From positions 25,297,985 through 25,361,984 of the forward strand of contig CAIIXF020000004.1 in the NCBI GenBank assembly GCA_903813345.2: DNA of 64,000 nt. The letters run 5' to 3'. The notes under the pieces were generated by a model, which was not told the DNA's origin, made no database searches, and saw only the letters and a list, made by a program, of their open reading frames with translations. Positions within the stretch are counted from its first letter, which is position 1, and every line of letters starts with the position of its first letter. The position numbers and the translations under genes are program-made. Origin of the DNA: Owenia fusiformis. Taxonomy: Eukaryota > Annelida > Polychaeta > Sabellida > Oweniidae. Positions 43,356 to 54,391 of the stretch are shown piece after piece.

Positions 43356-45050
43356 TTAGTTAACTATGTATTTTAACTCTTTCATTCTTTTGATGATCTT
43401 TCTACTATATGGCCACTCTTGCATAGCAAGCTGTCGACAAAGTGTAGCATCAACCGCATCATCATTAAGATTATACCCCATAACCGTGTCATCTTTGTAA
43501 TCGGCTTTAAATTCAGGGTCCACAATTTCTGTACCCGGAACCATGTCTTTGACACAAAAGTCGTACCATTTCTTGTTAGTATCTCGAAGCTTCTCGACTT
43601 CAATAGTAAGTTTATTTCGACCATATTTCTCTACCTTTTCCCAAAATGTTTTATTGAAGTAATTATAGAGACGTACGTCACCAGAATTCCATTTCCTGAG
43701 GAGTTCTATGGTTTCTGATGTAATTTTCTTCTTGGGCTTACGGTTTTTAATTTTGGTTAAATACACAATGTCTTCGGTTGACCAGTTCAAAATATCACGC
43801 ATTAAAACTAAACTCTCATCGAAATACTCAGTGAGCATGACCAAGTCAAAGTTTGCGCTAATTTCCTCAACTTTTTCAGTTACAAGAACATCGTTTATTG
43901 TATCATTTGATTCTAGTCCAAAATCAAATAACATCATGTTTCTTGTAGGAAGTACACACCATTTGGCACTCTGTCCACCTTTTACAACAATCTGGGCAAA
44001 ATCGTCTATTGTCCCAACACCATTGTAACAGTTCTTATAACCAAAATAGTTGAAGGCCGATACAAATTGTGTATCCGGATTTCTTATGATTGTGATGGAC
44101 TTTGTCCCTTTAGGTATTACTTTATGGACATCTTTGCTATATCGCATATGATGAGCAATCATGTTGAAGGGTTGCGTCGATTTCTTTACAAATTTATCTG
44201 AGAAAACCTTAGGATATCCAAAGTTATTAATACCTGATTGGAGTCCTCGGGGAATGGCCATATTAAGGTCATTGTTATCTGCATACCGGAAAAAAAGATT
44301 TTGTAAAGTTGAACTGCCAACTTTATGGAGCTTCAGAAAAATCACATTTTTATGCATTGTTTTCCGATCTTGGTATGTATTGGAGTTGACATGTTGCTCA
44401 TTTGGGGAAATCTGCTCCTCATTTGAGGATATCTCCTCCTTTTTTGGAGAAATGTGCTCCTTATTTGAGGAACTCTGCTCATCATTTGGGGAAATGTGCT
44501 CCTTATTTTGAGAAATCTGCTCCTCATTTGAGGATATCTCCTCCTTATTTGGAGAAATCTGCTCCTCATTTGAGGATATCTCCTCCTTATTTGGAGAAAT
44601 CTGCTCCTCATTCGAGAATATCTCCTCCTTATTTGAGGAACTCTGCTCATCATTTGGGGAAATGTGCTCCTTATTTGGAGAAATCTGCTCCTCATTTGAG
44701 GATATCTCCTCCTTATTTGAGGAACTCTGCTCATCATTTGAGGATATTTGCTCCTTATTTGAGGAAGTGTGCTCTTCCTTTGAGGAAATATGCTCCTCAT
44801 TGGGGGAAATCTGTTTCTCATTCGAAGAAGTCAGCTCCTCATTTTGGGAAACCTGCTCTTTATTTGGTAATGGTTGGCCTTTGCTAATTCGATTTGCTTT
44901 ACTTCGTATTTTAGCAAGGCCTCTCGATCTAGTGTTGCTTGTTTCATCCTGATACAAGATATTCGGAGATATAAAGTTCATAACATATAGACACCATAGG
45001 AACAAAATCAGGCCTAGCAGACAGAGCTTTATTAGGTAGGCTTTGTTCAT
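43356..45050 (-). CDS. galactose-3-O-sulfotransferase family protein, copy B with heptapeptide-repeat stem
   Basis: 564 codons from the ATG at 45050. The open frame extends seven codons further but only to a TTG, and this ATG aligns with copy A's start (MNKAYLIKLCLL against MNKTFIIKLCLL). Signal anchor at about residues 6-24. The stem holds 23 seven-residue units of the type SNEEQIS, PNKEEIS, PNDEQSS (about 161 residues), absent from copy A. The catalytic domain matches copy A, with HKVGSST and RNPDTQFVSAFNYF. From the 3'-phosphate motif to the C-terminus the two proteins are identical by eye, while the N-terminal parts differ. Golgi PAPS-dependent galactose 3-O-sulfation is the family role; acceptor unknown. 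Confidence 0.92.
   Translation of the reverse strand: MNKAYLIKLCLLGLILFLWCLYVMNFISPNILYQDETSNTRSRGLAKIRSKANRISKGQPLPNKEQVSQNEELTSSNEKQISPNEEHISSKEEHTSSNKEQISSNDEQSSSNKEEISSNEEQISPNKEHISPNDEQSSSNKEEIFSNEEQISPNKEEISSNEEQISPNKEEISSNEEQISQNKEHISPNDEQSSSNKEHISPKKEEISSNEEQISPNEQHVNSNTYQDRKTMHKNVIFLKLHKVGSSTLQNLFFRYADNNDLNMAIPRGLQSGINNFGYPKVFSDKFVKKSTQPFNMIAHHMRYSKDVHKVIPKGTKSITIIRNPDTQFVSAFNYFGYKNCYNGVGTIDDFAQIVVKGGQSAKWCVLPTRNMMLFDFGLESNDTINDVLVTEKVEEISANFDLVMLTEYFDESLVLMRDILNWSTEDIVYLTKIKNRKPKKKITSETIELLRKWNSGDVRLYNYFNKTFWEKVEKYGRNKLTIEVEKLRDTNKKWYDFCVKDMVPGTEIVDPEFKADYKDDTVMGYNLNDDAVDATLCRQLAMQEWPYSRKIIKRMKELKYIVN
44397..44881 (-). repeat. 21-bp coding minisatellite in sulfotransferase B
   Basis: Twenty-three in-frame 21-base units (CTCCTCATTTGAGGATATCTC and variants on the plus strand) encode the acidic stem. 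Groups of units repeat together (SNEEQIS-PNKEEIS pairs, and NKEHIS-PNDEQSS blocks twice), indicating expansion by duplication of multi-unit blocks. The lack of stops in other frames, including long plus-strand frames, is a by-product of the 21-base period. Confidence 0.95.
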
Positions 45051-48000
45051 GGTGGATGATGTTTGGTTCAACTTTGTGGTATATGCTTTTCGTTGCAGTT
45101 TGGATTGGTTTTCGTTGTTTTGTTTGTCCCTTGTATTTGTTATTGTTTCCTTTTATTTTTTTGTTTGAATTATTCCTTTATTTTGATGTTTGGTTCTATT
45201 CCTTGCTTTGCGACAAGTGTAGTCATTGTTCTCTTTCGTCAAATAATATTGGCGAAGACATGTTTTACTCCTGTTTAACAAGCTTACCATACTTTACTTC
45301 TTCGATGATACTGCATTAAAAATTCACATCTTCATGGACAATAAAATGAATAACTTAACCTGACATTCTTATTGAATTAAATATATTCAGGGAATGTATC
45401 AAAACTTAAATTCACGGTGTCCAACCCAAACGTTCTTACATGCACGACGGAGCGTTTTCGCGTTAATGAAACGCCCCGGCGTGCATGTAAGAGAAAAATG
45501 AAATTTGTCATTACTTTTATGCTTGTATGTTATAACATTTATATAAAGAAGAGGGAATCCCCAGAACTTATACATGATTACGTCACTTGCTTACCACTTT
45601 CGTTTGTTCGAATTTTCACCGGCTATTTTCCGAAACCACACGCTGAGATGTTTTAATCGATGTTGAATTGGCATGTTCCATTCATCGTTTTTATATTGAT
45701 CTGAAATAAGAAGCTATGATATTGATAAACACAGCAGATTAATAAAGTAACATCATACGTATGTCTGATCATAAGTTCGAATAATAGCTATGTTTCAAAT
45801 ATTAATCATATGACATCATATATACGAAACCAATGATAATGCTACCAGCGGGAATTGGCCCTGCAGGCCTTACTATTTATACATGTTTTTCTGTTTTGAA
45901 AAATTCGATATCTGGTGTAAATTTCTTTAAATTTTTTCAAAGAAATCTACAAATATTTCGTTGCAGTTTTATCTTCACATCGTAATTTCAATCACCGCCA
46001 TCCACTTTTCAAAACGAGTTGCTTTGAAATATCAAGATGTCATGCTATTCTCATACGTTAGAACTTAATGTGACTGTGACTGTCGTTCACCATTTATTAA
46101 GCAGTAAAATTAATTTGCTTCATAGGTGACAAAATGTTTTTTCTTTCCTGGTGAATGTCGAGTCTCGCATCATGCGAATGTTATCGTTCTGTCTGCATGG
46201 AATGATCAATATCACAATATTGTGACATACATTTCACCAACGTTACAAATTTTTGACATGACCCCTTTCCTCCTAAAAAATAAGTGATGAGAAATTAATT
46301 TAAATAATTTTATTGAATAATTGAAAAATATTACATCGAGCAAAAACATGAAGAGTCTTAATGCAATACCATAACCAACATACCTTTTTCATCGGATATC
46401 AATATATCGATCATTTAAAAAATAACTTTCTTAGAAACGTTTACAAATCTTGTTAAGATGAAATATACAACCAGTAGCTATATTTAGGCTTTAGACCAAG
46501 GCAAGATCGTTCTCAAAATGTCATATCGGTAGTCCTTAAAATCGTAGAACGGGGTGTTCTCAAGGTGAACTTGATAAAATACTTTTGATATACCTAGATC
46601 ATTTGCCCAGATTTATTATTCCGTCGAATTTTCATTTCTATTTTGATTTTTGGGATATCATATGTGATGGATAAACAATGAGTCTTGGGTATCGAAGCTA
46701 TTATTTTCTCTTTAGAAACCAGCCAAATTGTTTATCTAATCATGAGATTTCAAGAGAAAGCCCATGATTTAATTTAAACCCCACACTAATTCTTATGAAG
46801 GGTAAATGGTTCATGATCCAATCTGGATTCTTTATATTTCTTTTGTATTGACTGTTCAACTAGATGTAAAATACATGTAAGTGAGTGAGTGGGTTATAAT
46901 CAGTTCAGGTTTCAACGCGCCGCATGTATATCAGGCCGGGTACAGTGTATTTTGTATTTGCTATTCAACTATTGGTTGAGTTTGCCAAGTGTTCATTCTT
47001 TAAAAACAATAGAACAGGAAAAGTACTATCCCTTTAATTTGATACCACTGTATTCTTTAAAATAAACTACTGTTCATTCTATTGTGTTGCTAACTAAGTT
47101 GTGGTTAATATGCCATAGTGTACAATACATGTGCACGAACACAATCAGCAAACCATTAAATGCAAAACACAAGAGGAAATATAACATATGTGATTAAGTA
47201 TAACATACTTTAAGCGTGACACGAATCATTTAAGTAGAATCTTAGGGTAGCCCGAGGAGGGTTGACTCCCAGGGTTCCCAGTCGATATTCTGTCATATAT
47301 GGAGATTTGTTTGGAGATATGTTTCTGCCAAAATGTGACTTCCAAAACGAATTTTCACCTATCAGTTTCACAATACAGTATGTTGGGGGATGGGTGTGTA
47401 CACGGTTTTGATGCAATATGATTTCTTTATTAAACGTTATCTTGGTTACCTATAAACAAAATTTTAAGTATTTGTGCAATTTTAAGTAAATCAGTGTATT
47501 TCTTTTTTTGCTCATTTTGAATAATAAAAATCCAAAAATCAATTTTGAATCAATAATAATTTAACTGTTTAAACAATACCAATGGAGCTCATATTTGGAT
47601 GTACACATCTTTAAAAGATATATATTTGATATGCTATTAAAGCATCCATGCTTGTCACTGAAATATGTTCCATAAATAAATAATATTGTTACAGCAAAAT
47701 TCAATTAGCTGATTAAACAATCCCCATGCATGCATATTATTAACATATGTGGAGAGAAGAAATAAAAATCTTAACGAGGAAACCTACTATGTAAACATTC
47801 GTAACTTTCCTTGTATTCACGAATGCAACTAGCGCCTGTCGGCTACCGGATTAAATTGCAAACTTAACAATTTCACAATATGACACAAATGGTTTATATT
47901 ATCTCATCAAATGCCAGTAGTGTAGCGTGTATTTTGTGAGTGCACGGCACGGGTGAGCGAAGCGAACGATCTTTAAAGGGGGTATGTTGATGAGTTCTCC

Positions 48001-49226
48001 CCCCGGGGTTCTCCCACAAGAAAATTTGCAAAATAGATTGCAGTTGAAGCGTTCTCGGGCGTTTTGAAATACGAAATTCCGACTAATATTGACTAATAAA
48101 ATGTAACACATAAACCACTTTATTCATTTTTAAAGTGAGGGACAATTCAATTCAATAATAAACTTTTCTCTACATTTTTAGAGTACGCCATGGCGTTTTA
48201 TGAGTATATGATGCTCTGTCATAGAATGTGCAAATATGAAATTTGCGATCGATTCAGGTCATACTTTAAATCAAAAGAGTGTACATTTTTTCATTATTTT
48301 TCCCTACAAAATGCTCCAAAAACAACTTTTACACTTATCAAATATCGTACAACTTTGTCAAACCATATTTGGATAAGATGTAGGGGTGCGTAGGATGCAA
48401 GTGGATTTTGAGAGACACAAAAATACTTCCTGGTTTGGAATCTATGCCTCTTCACTTCATGATTGAATGATGACCCTAATAAGTGGCCTATACATCAATA
48501 CAGTGCTGAATATACTAGGTCAACAAGATAGTGTGCATATAAATGTAATAATAAAAAATCAGATGAATTGATTTTTTCACAGGGAAATCATAATGGAGAG
48601 TACACTACTTCCTTTGCTAACAAATAGATCTGTAGATGTGGCTATGCAGTCCAGTATTTTCAGTTCCCCAGTCTGGAGCGATTGGCAACCCATACTTGAT
48701 CGATCAGTGTGACATTTATCGGGAAACACCCCCTCCCAAAAGGGAATTCTATTTACCAGCCTCGATTTGGACGCCGGTTAATTGAGTCACGTGATCTGCG
48801 AAAAGAGACAGAATGGCCGAGTCAAGTGATGCACAGTGTAAGTTTTATTGTTTTATACATTATAGATGTAATTTTAGTTCGACATAATATTCAGAAATTA
48901 TCATTATATATCGTTTATTGCCTCTATAGTTTGATAGATAGGATTGTGTCTATACTGAAAGAGATAATTGAGAAAATATTGTGCTTCATAAAAATTAGGT
49001 GGGGACCTGTCATCTTCAATCACATTGTGACTTTCCTGTGGGATAGGAAAGAAACACTGTAATCCATGAATCTGACTGAACTCAGCTATTTCCAACTGAC
49101 AGAAATAAACCAATCAACATAGAGTTATGATGCAAATTTAGCAGCAGTACTTTCTCTAGTTGAAAGCCCATGCTTCTTCTAAGGCCACTGTATTGGCTAG
49201 AGACTCGAGTAAGAAATCACCATCTC
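45051..49226. other. intergenic region, no recognised gene
   Basis: A hairpin at about 45434-45492 pairs CTTACATGCACG with CGTGCATGTAAG around GGAGCGTTTTCGCG. The region 47228-47300 loosely resembles the centre of the 29265-31673 element. Small frames such as 48190-48393 and 48709-49062 have no domains, repeats or splice context that supports a gene. Otherwise nothing identified. Confidence 0.5.
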
Positions 49227-49772
49227 TTATCCCGTTCCCGGACTATAGTCCTGCACTGAGCGCATTCATTTGCCTGTACGATTACAACTTGGGAGAATTA
49301 TCTACGCCCCTTACACTTAAGATACCTACCTCAATGCATTATAGAACTCAAGATGTAACTTCTAATATATTGGAACTGCCGATTGTCTGGGTATATCGGC
49401 AGAACGGGAACATTTTCTCTTTTTCATCGAGAGAGATTCCATCACTTTTCAAAATGGCGGTTGGATTTAAAAGGGGAATCCCCCGTTTGGCTGTCCCGGA
49501 TGTAGCCCGGAAGTACCAATATGGAGGAATTTGACGGCTGAAATAAGTTAAATGTTACACGCAAATATTGCGATCAAAAACGAAAATGTCTTCGTTCTGC
49601 CGATAAACCCAGACAATTGTGGATTCAACTACACGAAAAGAATGCTAAATTACCAAGGAATCTATTGAAGTAGGTATCTGAAGTGTAAGATCAGTAAAAA
49701 ATTCTCCCATGTTGTAATCGCACAGGCAAAAGATTGAGATGTTCACAGGACCATAGTCCGGGAACGGGATAA
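49227..49772. mobile_element. hAT-like foldback element with 8-bp target duplication
   Basis: 546 bp between two ACCATCTC copies (49219-49226, 49773-49780). Ends TTATCCCGTTCCCGGACTAT and ATAGTCCGGGAACGGGATAA are inverted; complementarity continues inward, including GATTGTCTGGGTATATCGGC against GCCGATAAACCCAGACAATT. The loop (about 49440-49560) is non-coding. Confidence 0.9.
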
Positions 49773-50004
49773 ACCATCTCTTGATCTAACGATGGGCATT
49801 CATTGATGTATTAGTAGACCTGTAGTATTGTATACTAGTAATTGTAAATCAATAGATTAACTACTGTAAAACTAACAGTGTTGCCATAGATAAAATTTGT
49901 ATATTCTTTAAAAAGGATATCTGCGTTAAACCATGGGCTAGCTTTCATGGTTGATAATTATAATTCAGCATTTTACTCACTTCGAGCCATGTTAGATTTT
50001 GAAA

Positions 50005-50825
50005 CTTATGGCTCGCCCACGGAGCAATGGACAGCTGAAAAATAGTCATGGGCGGTAAGGGCTATATTTTGAGTTGGTACGCACACTCATGAATGCCTGA
50101 TTGCGCTGCTGAAGGCCGTGCATCGCGGGGGTCGGGGTATGCTCCCCTGCGAAATATTTTTCAAGGACGTGATTTGATGGAATCTTAGCGTTTTTATCAA
50201 CTTTAAATGTTGACAATGGTAAACATACAGATATGGTAGGAAGCATCAATAAATTCGCAAATAAATTAATGCATTTTAACAGATTTTTAATTTTTTTCAA
50301 ATTCATTTGGTACGCCTGTGTGTATTTTGCATAATAGGCGCTACGCCCATGATAGTGACCTTTCAAACACGAATTAATGTTATCAGTGGCTTACTTTTGT
50401 TCTCATTCACCATCATCATCCATCCTTGCAAGTATTGGAGCGCTGAATCACTTCCTTTTCGATCAAGACTTGTAATTGTTAGTTGAGGGAATGTTTTTCT
50501 GCCTAATTCCAATATGGCGTTTTTTGCTCGGACATTTTCGTAAATCTCCGGACATTGTCCGAACCTACCTCATTCTCATAATTCATTTCATTCATTGCGA
50601 ATCTCAATAATTATCTAGCAAACCGCCATATTGGATTTATGTCGAAAAAACATTCACTCAATGAACAATTTACAGGTCTCGATCGAAAAAGAAGTACTTC
50701 AGCGCTCCAATACTTGCACGGAAGGATGATAATGATGTATGACACAGTTAGAGACCAAAAGTAAGCCGCTGATCACATTAATTCATGTTTTAAAGGTCAC
50801 TATTATTCAGCTGTCTAGTGCGCAG
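50005..50825. repeat. foldback element, copy 2, interrupted by a 307-bp insertion
   Basis: The same family as 13950-14455: arms with GGCTTACTTTTG, AGTATTGGAGCGCT and AATATGGCG words, mirrored on the right. It shares the flank GAGCCATGTTAGATTTTGAA with copy 1, just left of the left arm. The left arm is split by the insertion at 50046-50352. Confidence 0.88.
50046..50352. mobile_element. 307-bp insertion with TCATGGGCG termini and 3-bp target duplication
   Basis: Ends TCATGGGCG and CGCCCATGA (the right one after an extra TA: GCGCTACGCCCATGA) are flanked by TAG on both sides (50043-50045, 50353-50355). The related foldback at 13977-13985 shows the uninterrupted site (CAATAGTGACC). The 3-bp duplication would fit PIF/Harbinger-like or CACTA-like mobilisation; family not assigned. 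Confidence 0.8.
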
Positions 50826-51166
50826 TGGGAAGGGGCTAGACTAATTTGAAGGGACATAAGATTAACTGCACCGGATTTCAGGAAGATATGCTCTCTGCTG
50901 TGCTGATCAGCAGGAACATTGTTTACAAGGATGAGTCATTCAGATCCTGGTGAAGAATTTCCATATTACTCACTGTGCCTGCAGTATTCTCCTAAATTAA
51001 ATCACAACCAAGAAGTAAATCCATTCATTCACATTGGCGGCTACAGTTATCTCACTCTCCTAGATTTTTTACCAACAAGCTGCAAAGTCTTATTTTACCT
51101 ATTTTGGTCAAAATGTGGCATTATTTCATATATATATGAGGCACAAAATATGGCATTATTTCATAT
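50826..51166. other. flank left of the minus-strand LTR element
   Basis: Non-coding. Contains two copies of TGGCATTATTTCATAT (about 51116 and 51151), the second ending right at the LTR border, so the exact target duplication cannot be read from this side alone. Confidence 0.5.
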
Positions 51167-51599
51167 TGTAACAGTTTGGCCTATTTTTGTGGATATACGT
51201 GGTAGCGTGGCTAATAATAGGCCCACTGTTTAGTAAACGGTGTTTACTTGGTGAGTTACACGGCACACGTTAAATGTGCGATTGTCCCTAAAGAATTAAA
51301 CAGACATATACAATTAAATATAAAATATAAAACAGTATATTGTGGCGTTTATAAGCCCAAATAAAGATGTACATTAAATTTCAAGTCTAATTATAAGAGT
51401 GTTACGATTTTAATATCTCTCTCAAAACTCACAACTCAAAAGTCCATATAAGCTAATAATAATCACTAAGAACACAATATCCAGAGTCCATGTAAATTGA
51501 AGCTGATGATCAATATATCACTGTTGTATCTCCAATATTAAAAGTTCATATATGTTGTAATACTTGTACGTCTTGTATTGTACTTGTAACTTGAACCTG

Positions 51600-52735
51600 A
51601 AATAGTAATCTCCTGGATCCTCCTCTATGTAGTGTAGTATGATTCAAATTTGATGATGTGAAATCATCTAAGTCAAACTATTGCTCCGTAAACGTAAATC
51701 TCCTGGATCCTCTTCACTGTATTGTAGTATAATTCAGCTTTGATAATGTGAAATCATCAAGTCAACTATCGGCTCGGTAAATGGCTATCTCCTGGATCCT
51801 CCTCTCTGGGTTGTAGTATAATTCAACTTTGATTATGTAAAATAATCTAAGTCAAACTATCAGTTGTGTAAACTCCTAAGTCCTGGATCCTCCTCAATGT
51901 GTTGTAGTATAATTCAACTTTGATTATGTGAAATAATCTAAGTCAAACTATCAGTTGTGTAAACTCCTAAGTCCTGGATCCTCCTCTCTGTGTTGTAGTA
52001 TAATTCAACTTTGATTATGTGAAATAATCTAAGTCAAACTATAGGCTCTGCAAATGACTAACTCCTGGATCCTTCTCTCTGTGTTGTAGTATAATTCAAC
52101 TTTGATTATGTTAAATAATCCAAGTCAAACTATATCAAGTCTGTAAACGACTATCTCCTGGATCTTCCTCAAAGTGTTGTAGTATAGTTCAACTTTGATT
52201 ATGTGAAATAATCCAAGTCAAACTATTGGCTCTGTAATCGACTATCTCCTGGATCCTTCTCTCTGTGTTGTAGTATAATTCAACTTTGATTATGTGAAAT
52301 AATCTAAGTCAAACTATTAGCTCTGTGAACGGCTATCACCTGGATCCTCCTCAATGTAGATGTATATTCTAACTTCAATGACCCAAAATCATCAAAGTCA
52401 AAATATCTCGCTGGATAATCTGCTAAGTCCTATAACGTCTTTCTCTATAGATGTATCTTCTAACTTTAATGATGCGAAATCACCAAAGTCAAAATGTCTC
52501 GCTTGATAATCTGCTAAGTCCTGGAACGTCCTCTCTGTAGATGTATATTCTAACTTCAATGACCAAAAATCATCAAAGTCAAAATATCTCGTTGAATAAA
52601 CTGCTAAGTCCTGGAACGTCCTCTCTGCAGATGTATATTCTAACTTCAATGACCAAAAATCATCAAAGTCAAAATATCTCGTTGAATAAACTGCTAAGTC
52701 CCAGAACCTCTTCTCTGTAGATGTTTAAGTCAAAC
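51600..52735 (-). repeat. satellite-like array inside the LTR
   Basis: Eight units of about 80-100 bp built on TCCTGGATCCTCCTC, TTGTAGTATAATTCAACTTT and AATAATCTAAGTCAAACTAT, followed by four to five related units of about 90 bp (GCTAAGTCCTGGAACGTCC, AGATGTATATTCTAACTTCA, CATCAAAGTCAAAATATCTC). CTAAGTC/CTAAGTT words continue singly through the rest of the LTR. The 83-codon frame across the second type is a repeat translation. Confidence 0.9.
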
Positions 52736-53637
52736 TATCACAATCTTCAAACTACCAAGTCCAAGGACATCTAATACACGGCATCAACTGCTAAGTCCAT
52801 GTAGCCTGCTTCCTTCACAATTAAATAATAAGGCTACCTACAAATATAGCATGCACACAACGACATATGCAAAAATATAACATATGAAAATATTTGACCT
52901 CTAAAATGACTAAGTTCATTTAATGTTAAGTGATACTGATATTAAAATATTCTAAGTTCAATATTTCTCTTTCCAAAAACAACAAAGTCCAAAATAATGT
53001 TTCAACAAATATTGACTAAGTTAATTTCATACTAAGTTATACTGATGTTAAAATATTCTAAGTTAAATATTTCTATCTCCAAAAATAACAAAGTCCAAAA
53101 TAATGTTTCACCAAATACTGACTAAGTCCAATAATGTTGTAAATCGTCTAAGTTCCTTGATGATCAAAATAGCTTGTTTCTCAAACACAAGTTATGTCAG
53201 CATTTCCTCTCAGTCTATGAAGGCTGGACAATACGTCTAATGCTTTGCGCTGGGGATAGCTTCACCCTGTTGAAGTTTTGTCCAGTCTTGTAGATCTCCC
53301 TTACTTCCAGTGCGATAAATAAACTAAGTCTCACACACTTAGTTGCATCAAAGTTTTCCCAAAATTCCAATCTCCAAAATAAACTAAGTTTCGCACACTT
53401 AGTTTCCTCAATCTGCCCTTGTATACTGCAAACGTATAGCTTGGCTCATCAGATGTATTCTACTAAGGTACAGCTTCTATCTTCATGTGTATACTGCAAA
53501 CGTATAGCTTCAACTCCACAAAATCGACTAAGTTCTATAAAACTTAGAAGATTTTAGCTGTTTCCCGAAATTCCGCTCTGGAGGTCCTTCCTCGACAACA
53601 TCTGGCATCGCACTGACGATCCTTCAACAGCGAGATA

Positions 53638-53660
53638 CTTATATAGGCCCGATGACGTCA
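53638..53660 (-). promoter_or_regulatory. LTR core promoter: CRE palindrome plus TATA box
   Basis: On the minus strand TGACGTCA precedes TATATAAG by seven bases. This is the classic CREB/ATF site and TATA arrangement and would place initiation near 53610. The same block is at 60148-60170 in the second LTR. Confidence 0.65.
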
Positions 53661-54391
53661 TCGATTTTCGTACAAGATTTCAACTGTGAATTACAGCTTA
53701 CTTACGCCATATTTCGCTTCAATATTGATCATACAGCAAGATTATAATATTGACTCAAGAAATACAACAGTAATTAACCACTATCTAGTCTAATTTTCCT
53801 TCGATTCAATCGAATCAAAAGCAGGAAGTAAAATAATAAAGTTGTCAGGTAAGACTACCGATCAACTACAAATTAGACTGCCAGATAAGACTACCCGATC
53901 AACCTAAACAAAATCGTGATCAAATAAATAAAACATGTGAACTATTTCACCTCTGTAAGTACAACCTAAGTGCTACAAATGATACTACATTTATAAATCT
54001 TAATAATCTCAATGGGAAATTACTTTCCAGGTGTAATAATTACCTTATGTACAAAAAGACAGCACTAAATTAAAAATCAAAAATTTTACATTTTAAAATT
54101 CCGTTACACTCCCCCCTACCAAGATATTGGTACGTCCTCGTACCAAACTAAGACAAATGTACTTTCTAACTAACTTCAAACTTACAAAATGTATAACTTA
54201 CAAAAATGTTTAACATGTCAAATATGTTTAACCTATCAATCATGTTTAACCCCGGGGTTAACTAACTATCAATACAATGTTCAAATTTCTTAGTACTTGA
54301 ATATCTAACTATCTAAAGCTATCTAGATATCTAACAAGTTAACACCTAACTTTGTTTCATTACACATGTTCAAAGACATACTCATGTGAAT

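Larger units (their letters stand above)
51167..54108 (-). repeat. LTR (2942 bp), downstream copy
   Basis: Minus-strand LTR from TGTAACGGAATTTT to CCAAACTGTTACA. A promoter-like block near 53638-53660 has TATATAAG (53638-53645) preceded by TGACGTCA (53653-53660), a CRE palindrome. If this is the start region, U3 is only about 500 bp and R-U5 about 2.4 kb. The long part holds a satellite-like array. The whole LTR repeats at 57677-60618. Confidence 0.9.

Noticed and set aside
44402-44887. Plus-strand 161-codon frame and a 159-codon alternative minus frame over the sulfotransferase stem
   Set aside because: A 21-base period without stops keeps several frames open; only the frame joined to the catalytic domain is supported.
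45051-45071. Seven extra N-terminal codons for sulfotransferase B
   Set aside because: The extension begins with TTG, not ATG; the ATG at 45050 aligns with the start of copy A.
49160-49534. 124-codon plus frame
   Set aside because: It runs across the left arm of the 49227-49772 foldback element and has no protein features.
50919-51233. 104-codon plus frame
   Set aside because: It crosses from flank into the LTR terminus at 51167, so it is not a conserved unit.
52398-52649. 83-codon minus repetitive frame, also at 58908-59159
   Set aside because: Translation of the LTR satellite units only.
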